Shown: positions 58,967 to 64,000 of the stretch, one piece after another
How positions within the stretch are numbered: position 1 is the stretch's first letter
How the letters are laid out: each line of letters begins with the position of its first letter
Made by a program: the position numbers and the translations under genes
The notes under the pieces: model-generated
What the model was told of the DNA's origin: nothing
Databases searched by the model: none
What the model saw: only the letters and a program-made list of their open reading frames with translations
Assembly: GCA_009784825.1 (NCBI GenBank)
Contig: WQXO01000010.1
Location: 1 to 64,000, forward strand
Direction of reading: 5' to 3'
DNA length: 64,000 bases
Source of the DNA: Oscillospiraceae bacterium
Lineage (GTDB): Bacteria; Bacillota; Clostridia; Oscillospirales; Ruminococcaceae

Positions 58967-60313
58967 TTATCCGTTGATTAATGCGGAGAGAAAACGCTGT
59001 TGCATTTCGGGGTCTGACTTGATTATAGCGATGAAATTATTCATGTTCTCATCCGGTGAATAAGAAACTGTTGATTCGGAACTGGTGTTGTTGTAGAAAT
59101 CCTGCTCGACCTGCTTCATCATGGAAATACGGTTTTCATCTCTTGTGTGTGCATACGTATCAATAACCATTTTTGCGGAAGCGTGCCCTGTGTCACCTTG
59201 AACAGACTTAATATCACCACCGCTGACCTTAAGCTTATATGTCGTACCTGAATGACGAATTTCGTGGAAAATTAATCCCGACACATTAAGGTGTGTTCTT
59301 GACTGCCACTTTTTAAACCACTTTTCACATAACGCCGGCTCAACAGGTGAACCATCATCCTGTGTAAAAACTAAGTCATGGTCAGTGTAATCATCCGCCA
59401 TAAACTGCTTTTGCCTTTGTACAAAAGACAATCTTTCCAAGAGTTCTTCCTTTAACGGTTCTGTAATGAATATTTCGCGTATACTTTCTTCCGTTTTAGG
59501 AGATTTCAAGATAAGCAATGACTTCGATTCCCTTTTGGGCTCAAACGTCTTAATAAGTTGTGTTGGTGGGATTTCCTCCAATGCTTCCTTATCTGCTCGC
59601 TGCATGATTTTGTTAATATAGATTTTACCGTTCACAAAATCTACGCACTCCCAAGTTAAGCCGGTGACTTCACCTATCCGTAATGTACATATAAATGCAA
59701 GATGTACAGCTAAATGAAGTTGTTTATGCTCTATTTCACCGAGTATCGACTTAACCAACCCTATATCCCAAGCTTTCCGATTTGACTTTAACTTTAGGGG
59801 TGCTTTACAGATTACAGGGTTTGAGCGGATTAGTTGCCATTCAACCGCTTTATCAAAGGCTGTTTTAAGAATAAAATAGATATGCCTCGCTGTGGTTGAA
59901 GACAAAAGCGGGGTTTCGCTCTCTTCCTTATTGTATGATTTACTTCCTAAAACGCGAGTGTTTTTAAGATTACGCATAAAGATTTCAATCATCAATGGAG
60001 TTATATTAGCAAGTTGTGCATCCCCTAATTTGGGTAGAATATGGTTTTCAATCATACACTTATTAGAGGCATAGGTTTTATACTGCCATTTTTCCTTGCC
60101 GTAAATGTCGACCCACTGTGCTAAGAACTCCCGAAGAGTTGCGGTTGTAGGGATTATCAAGTTCCCATTTAGTTTTTCATTCTCAACTTGGCTTTTGAAA
60201 CGCTGAGCTTCTTTCTTGTCAGAACATGATTTCCATTTTTGTTTTCTTTCTCCGTCTTTGTAATAGTCGTAAATAACTGTGTATTTACCATTCCTTTTTT
60301 GTATTGTTGCCAT
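58967..60313 (-). CDS. int: Phage-type tyrosine recombinase/integrase
   Basis: About 448 residues. N-terminal AP2-like arm-binding domain (MATIQKRNGKYTVIYDYYKDGERKQKWKSC), SAM-like core-binding domain (about 70-165) and catalytic domain with Arg in TLRIGEVTGL (about 215), HEIRHSGTTYKL (His-x-x-Arg, about 362), GHASAKMVIDTYAH (His and the nucleophilic Tyr, about 385-397). All catalytic residues are present. Start at MATIQ, eight bases after AAAGGA. It points toward the tRNA-Arg, the usual layout of an element integrated at that tRNA. Confidence 0.94.
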   Translation of the reverse strand: MATIQKRNGKYTVIYDYYKDGERKQKWKSCSDKKEAQRFKSQVENEKLNGNLIIPTTATLREFLAQWVDIYGKEKWQYKTYASNKCMIENHILPKLGDAQLANITPLMIEIFMRNLKNTRVLGSKSYNKEESETPLLSSTTARHIYFILKTAFDKAVEWQLIRSNPVICKAPLKLKSNRKAWDIGLVKSILGEIEHKQLHLAVHLAFICTLRIGEVTGLTWECVDFVNGKIYINKIMQRADKEALEEIPPTQLIKTFEPKRESKSLLILKSPKTEESIREIFITEPLKEELLERLSFVQRQKQFMADDYTDHDLVFTQDDGSPVEPALCEKWFKKWQSRTHLNVSGLIFHEIRHSGTTYKLKVSGGDIKSVQGDTGHASAKMVIDTYAHTRDENRISMMKQVEQDFYNNTSSESTVSYSPDENMNNFIAIIKSDPEMQQRFLSALING

Positions 60314-60331
60314 AATGACCATCCTTTCAGA

Positions 60332-60577
60332 TTAAATTTCAGTCCGGCAACAAGCAAACCAATTGTCAAAAGACTCCTTATGCACCCTGACGCACCTGCC
60401 AATGTGAACAACTTTGAATTCATCTGTTTTATTGCAAAAGTCATATGCTGTTCTTTTGCTTATTTTAAGCATTTCGGCAATTTCCGATACTTTATAAGTC
60501 ATAGAGCCTTTTTTAGTATGTCTTCTTGAGTTGCATTGTTGTTCATCAGGCTGAATAAGTAGATTTTCAGCAATCAT
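60332..60577 (-). CDS. Excisionase-like MerR/HTH_17 DNA-binding protein
   Basis: 81 residues. The core YKVSEIAEMLKISKRTAYDFCNKTDEFKVVHIGRCVRVHKESFDNW is the helix-turn-helix/wing pattern of small excisionase-family proteins. GGAGGT nine bases before ATG 60577 supports the full-length start, although Met26 is closer to the domain. It directly precedes int, so likely controls integration direction. Confidence 0.88.
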   Translation of the reverse strand: MIAENLLIQPDEQQCNSRRHTKKGSMTYKVSEIAEMLKISKRTAYDFCNKTDEFKVVHIGRCVRVHKESFDNWFACCRTEI

Positions 60578-60911
60578 TTAATTAGAACCTCCTTTTCCGC
60601 AGAGCAACCCAAAGAAGCCGAGAAGTCATGCTAATCCGAGTTGAGGCGATTTATAGTAGTATATAAAACGGTTACTTTTCAGATTAGCTCGAGAGTATTA
60701 TGTATAGCTACTTAATATTCCCGATAATTCCATATTATAACCGATTATTTCGTTTGTCAAGTGACGGTTGCTCAAAGAACCGTATTCTGTTTTGATTTCT
60801 TATGTCAAATTTGTTAATGTTGCACAATATATAATAATTATAGATGACAGAGTTGAAATATATTTTGTTCAACATTAACGAAATTCAACAAAATATCACC
60901 TCTGCGATTCT
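60578..60911. promoter_or_regulatory. Control region upstream of the excisionase-integrase genes
   Basis: No gene. On the minus strand TTGACA (60760-60755) is followed by TAATAT 17 bp or TATAAT 15 bp later, a likely promoter for excisionase-int. A hairpin ACGGTT-GCTCAAAG-AACCGT lies beside it at about 60764-60783. Inverted arms TTGTTAATGTTG (60811-60822) and CAACATTAACGAA (60870-60882) could be an operator or a terminator for the surface-protein gene. Confidence 0.55.
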
Positions 60912-63458
60912 TTATAGGGAGACCATCCCTTCTGCGGTATAATGTGATATATCTGAGAGTATATTTACATTTGGAGAATGGTCCAATATGATTTTTTTGG
61001 CTATTTCAATATTATAGTACATCAACTCAAGTTCATATTCTGAAAACGCACTTCTTCTTTTTTCAACAATGAACACTACATTGAACTCTTCGTCTTTATC
61101 AACTTTACCAGCTGTAACATTGAAAATCTCAGAAGTTGTGTGTGTCGAAACACCTAACACCTCAGAAGTTATTTCTTCCTCTAAGTCAAGCCCTAAGAAG
61201 TCGAACCACTTTTCCATGTCCATAAGACAGTAAGTTCCGAGTTCATCCACCTCAGTATATAATATATTATTCTCAATGTCAAACTTTGTTTCAATCGGGA
61301 GCGACATATTTATCTCATCGAACCACTTGAACACGTTTATTCGCTTAATTCCGACAAATTCCGGGTGGTCGGTGAAAATATCAAGCTCATTTGGGAGGTA
61401 TTCGTCCATGATTTCAAACTTCAATGTGACGCTTTCGATTATGTAATGTTCGGGATAAATCAATTCCGGCGTCACCCCGAGCATCATATCGTTCTTCATT
61501 ACATAGGAATAGCCGCTCTGACCTACAATGAGATTGCTCTCAACCCAGCCGGAAGCCTCAATTTCAATCGAAAGTTGGAAATACTCGTTTCCATCGTTTA
61601 TTCCTGCAAGAACAGGACTGTCGTTAGTTATAACCTGTGTTACAACATGCTCTATATCGGGATAACCGAATGTTTCGGGGTTGTTGGGGTCTAACCCTAA
61701 TTTAATCTCGTCCCCGTCCCAAACCCCGTCACCGTCTGTATCGGGGTTAAGCGGGTCGGTGAAGTATACGAATATTTCTTCGTAATCGGTAAGACCGTCA
61801 CCATCGGTATCGGGATTCCACGGGTCGGTTCCGTACAGGTATTCCTCATAGTTGGTAAGCCCGTCTCCATCAAAGTCATATTCACCGTCGGACTTGCCCT
61901 CACCGAGAGTATCGTATTTCAATGGGTCTGTACCCAGCACAAACACCTCATACCCATCGGGTAACCCATCACCATCGGTATCGGGGTTAAATGGGTCTGT
62001 ACCTAAGATTAACTCATATATATCGGGTAATCCGTCTTCATCACTGTCTATGTAAATGAAACCATATGTACCGAATTCATTAAGCTGTAACACTACATCG
62101 TTGGAAACGAGGTTTTCTTCGTCTTGCATTACCTTTTCCACAATAAATATATATTCGTCCTTGTATTCAGCTAAGGGGAACGTGAATATATTATCATCGG
62201 CAATTTCCGCAAGAAGTGTGTCGGTAGACGTATCAATTGCTAACGGGTGACTATCGCTGCTTTTCTCATACACACGATAAGTACCCTCAATTTCCTTATA
62301 CCCCCATTCTATGAGAATGGAGTCGGTTTCAGTATCATATGCCGCAAACGCAATAAGGGCATTTAAGTCTTTATACCAGTCACCATGTAACAATCTGATC
62401 GTGTTATCAGTGTCATAGCTTAGCCTAACTATGTAAATATAATCAACTGAACCTATTTTTATGGTTTTTGCTGTTTCAAAGGAAGTTATGCTGTTTCCCG
62501 GAGGATTTGCACTGAGTTCATTATCCATTGCAAACGCTATATTTGCAAATATGGAGAACGCAAGTATGAAACAAAGCATTAAACTTGATATTTTCAATGC
62601 TCTCTTAGACAAGCGGGTTCTGTATTTAACACCCACTATCACACCTGCTGTAATCATAACTACGGGGACTGCCCATAGCAGAAATCTTAAATTTGATGAA
62701 GATTTCTCATTATCCGTCTCTGTTGCAGTTAATATCTCATCGGCATTACCTACCACAACGGGCTGTACCCCCGAAGGTTCTTCGGGGATAATCGGGTTTA
62801 TTACACCTAAACCATCTGCTTCATTTTCTCTTTCAATAGATTCGGCAGGGGTGTTAGGCTCTGTATCTTCAATAGAATTGTTATTTGAAATATCTTGTTG
62901 TATATGGTTAGTTTCTGCGGGGATATGTTCGTTACCGCCAACAGGTACAGTATTATGATTATCGAAATCAGCCGCATAACCACCGGGGACATCTATATCA
63001 TCAACTATGTTATCGGGAGTAATTGCATCTGCGTGAGCCACTGTATTTGGCGGAATAATCGGATTAACAGACACGGGAGGGTTAGCGGGTGGATTGACTA
63101 ACCCTGCGTTGATTTCGACTACTGCAACGCTTACTTCAACTTTTTCGCCTGCCGCAAAGCTCCTCACCTCTGTTAAATTGCCATTCCCCGACACTCTTAA
63201 GCCGTGAGGGATTATATGTTCAATAATAACATTCTCGACAGGGAACGGGTTTGTGTTTTCGATAACAACAGTGATTACGGGCGTTTCGCCTCCCGAGTAC
63301 GAGGGCTTGTCCGTTGTTATGGTTACACTTAATCCGTCCTTGTTTCCCACGCCCGAATGTACACCGTTACTCGTTAAACCGGAAGGGAAGATGATTATTG
63401 TACACATTATTGCTACAAATATGATGAAGTACATGGATGTCTTTATTGGCTTAAGCAT
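60912..63458 (-). CDS. Large surface protein with thrombospondin type 3 repeats
   Basis: 848 residues. Signal peptide (about 1-33); a CARDB/DUF11-like beta domain (about 35-115); an Asn/Pro-rich linker; a membrane segment (about 250-270) with basic RTRLSKR; then a second signal-like hydrophobic stretch ending IFANIAFA (about 282-304); a fibronectin-like part; TSP type 3 calcium repeats DTDGDGLPDGYE, DTDGDGLTDYEE, DTDGDGVWDGDE (about 475-600); a beta domain; and finally VVFIVEKRRSAFSEYELE, the opening of a degenerate VWA-like domain that stops soon after. It looks like two surface proteins joined and cut at the C-terminus. GGAGG precedes the ATG. Confidence 0.8.
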   Translation of the reverse strand: MLKPIKTSMYFIIFVAIMCTIIIFPSGLTSNGVHSGVGNKDGLSVTITTDKPSYSGGETPVITVVIENTNPFPVENVIIEHIIPHGLRVSGNGNLTEVRSFAAGEKVEVSVAVVEINAGLVNPPANPPVSVNPIIPPNTVAHADAITPDNIVDDIDVPGGYAADFDNHNTVPVGGNEHIPAETNHIQQDISNNNSIEDTEPNTPAESIERENEADGLGVINPIIPEEPSGVQPVVVGNADEILTATETDNEKSSSNLRFLLWAVPVVMITAGVIVGVKYRTRLSKRALKISSLMLCFILAFSIFANIAFAMDNELSANPPGNSITSFETAKTIKIGSVDYIYIVRLSYDTDNTIRLLHGDWYKDLNALIAFAAYDTETDSILIEWGYKEIEGTYRVYEKSSDSHPLAIDTSTDTLLAEIADDNIFTFPLAEYKDEYIFIVEKVMQDEENLVSNDVVLQLNEFGTYGFIYIDSDEDGLPDIYELILGTDPFNPDTDGDGLPDGYEVFVLGTDPLKYDTLGEGKSDGEYDFDGDGLTNYEEYLYGTDPWNPDTDGDGLTDYEEIFVYFTDPLNPDTDGDGVWDGDEIKLGLDPNNPETFGYPDIEHVVTQVITNDSPVLAGINDGNEYFQLSIEIEASGWVESNLIVGQSGYSYVMKNDMMLGVTPELIYPEHYIIESVTLKFEIMDEYLPNELDIFTDHPEFVGIKRINVFKWFDEINMSLPIETKFDIENNILYTEVDELGTYCLMDMEKWFDFLGLDLEEEITSEVLGVSTHTTSEIFNVTAGKVDKDEEFNVVFIVEKRRSAFSEYELELMYYNIEIAKKIILDHSPNVNILSDISHYTAEGMVSL

Positions 63459-63504
63459 TTGTGCCTCCGATTATATATTAATATTTTTATTTCCAAATAT
63501 GTTT

Positions 63505-64000
63505 CTAACGGACACGTACCCTATAACTTCCAACTACACTTTCTTTTGGTTTTAATGAGTTATCAAGTTTTTTTATATCTTCTTTACTAAGGGTTACAGG
63601 GTAAAAGCTTTCAACATGCTTTTCACCATTAATCCATGTAATGTATTCCGTCAACCCATTACTGTAAGAAAGTGTTATTCCAGAAATATTACTTTCGATT
63701 CCACCAATCATTTTACTTACTTCCATTGAAATATTATAAATAGTAATATCTGAAACATTTGTCAGTTCAAAAGTTGTTACAACAGATGTGTCCTCAATTA
63801 TAAGGTGTTTTATATCTAAATGCAATGCCTGACCGCCCCAAACCTTTAAAGGTGGGTCGGATTTGAATACTATATTCACCTCTTCTCCGAAAGGCATTAA
63901 AAATCCACTAAAATGAGCTTCAATATTATACTCGCCAGCTGTATCACCTCTAATTATCCATGATTCTGTAACAGTTTTTCCACCCTTTACGCTTCCTAAA
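63505..64000 (-). CDS. Partial surface protein, N-terminal part beyond the window
   Basis: The ORF track starts at Met 63897, but the frame stays open to the window edge (GGKTVTESWIIRGDTAGEY and onward), so this is the C-terminal end of a longer protein. The beta-rich segment (MPFGEEVNIVFKSDPPLKVWGG) resembles repeat modules of large clostridial surface proteins. It ends with ESVVGSYRVRVR, 46 bp before the next surface-protein gene. No membrane anchor is seen in this part. Confidence 0.7.
   Translation of the reverse strand, partial: LGSVKGGKTVTESWIIRGDTAGEYNIEAHFSGFLMPFGEEVNIVFKSDPPLKVWGGQALHLDIKHLIIEDTSVVTTFELTNVSDITIYNISMEVSKMIGGIESNISGITLSYSNGLTEYITWINGEKHVESFYPVTLSKEDIKKLDNSLKPKESVVGSYRVRVR

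Overview
The window reads as a chromosomal segment of a flagellated, Gram-positive, anaerobic member of the Clostridia; something near the Oscillospirales/Ruminococcaceae is my guess from protein style, not a demonstrated placement. Supporting signs: strong AGGAGG ribosome sites, TTGACA-17-TATAAT promoters, an anaerobic class III ribonucleotide reductase, PyrDB/PyrK dihydroorotate dehydrogenase, FliW/CsrA, ClpC, Lon, a SpoIVFB-like M50 protease, and lipoproteins with Gram-positive style signal peptides. Most of it is ordinary core genome, but it carries an unusual density of short dispersed repeats, several of them inside reading frames.

Layout. 1-9.5 kb: mnmA, nrdD (with a textbook NrdR operator), a YfbK-like VWA lipoprotein, thyA-folA, an orphan antitoxin-like gene, lysC and a D-Ala-D-Ala carboxypeptidase. 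9.6-11.5 kb: a sigma/anti-sigma pair. 11.5-22.0 kb (minus strand): a pyrimidine operon pyrC-pyrF-carA-carB-[DUF4160-DUF2442-membrane protein]-pyrK-pyrD-[mntA-hepT]-phosphatase. Its carA has lost the glutaminase catalytic residues, and its mntA-hepT toxin-antitoxin module sits between two identical 27-bp copies of the pyrD 3' end. 22.5-32.8 kb: ispF, then a late flagellar operon flgM-flgN-flgK-flgL-yviE-like-fliW-csrA-fliD-fliS-fliT-like, with a sigma-28 promoter before flgM. 32.8-40.1 kb: a Phd/VapC pair, an ABC-2 exporter, clpC, an M50 protease pair and an acyltransferase-like membrane protein. 40.1-45.0 kb: two more ECF sigma/anti-sigma pairs around hicAB; one anti-sigma is fused to an extracellular solute-binding-protein domain. 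45.1-58.4 kb: lon, nadC-(membrane protein)-nadB, hflX, galK, a sodium:solute symporter with paaK, a DUF6273 lipoprotein and a rubredoxin-like protein. 58.4-64 kb: a truncated and an intact tRNA-Arg(ACG), a tyrosine integrase with an excisionase-like gene, and surface proteins running off the right edge.

Repeats. I see five families: (1) palindromes ending in CTACG/CTAC (eight copies, two of them translated inside lon and nadC); (2) five-unit heptanucleotide elements translated in the same frame inside carA, clpC and nadB; (3) a roughly 120-bp MITE-like element (two full copies, one partial); (4) a roughly 40-60 bp ACCACCCC...GGAGGGGA element (three copies); (5) a double hairpin translated inside pyrF. 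The most promising undescribed observations are the protein-coding repeats, the mntA-hepT insertion scar, the glutaminase-dead CarA and the solute-binding anti-sigma factor. No database search was possible; family names rest on recognised motifs and gene order.
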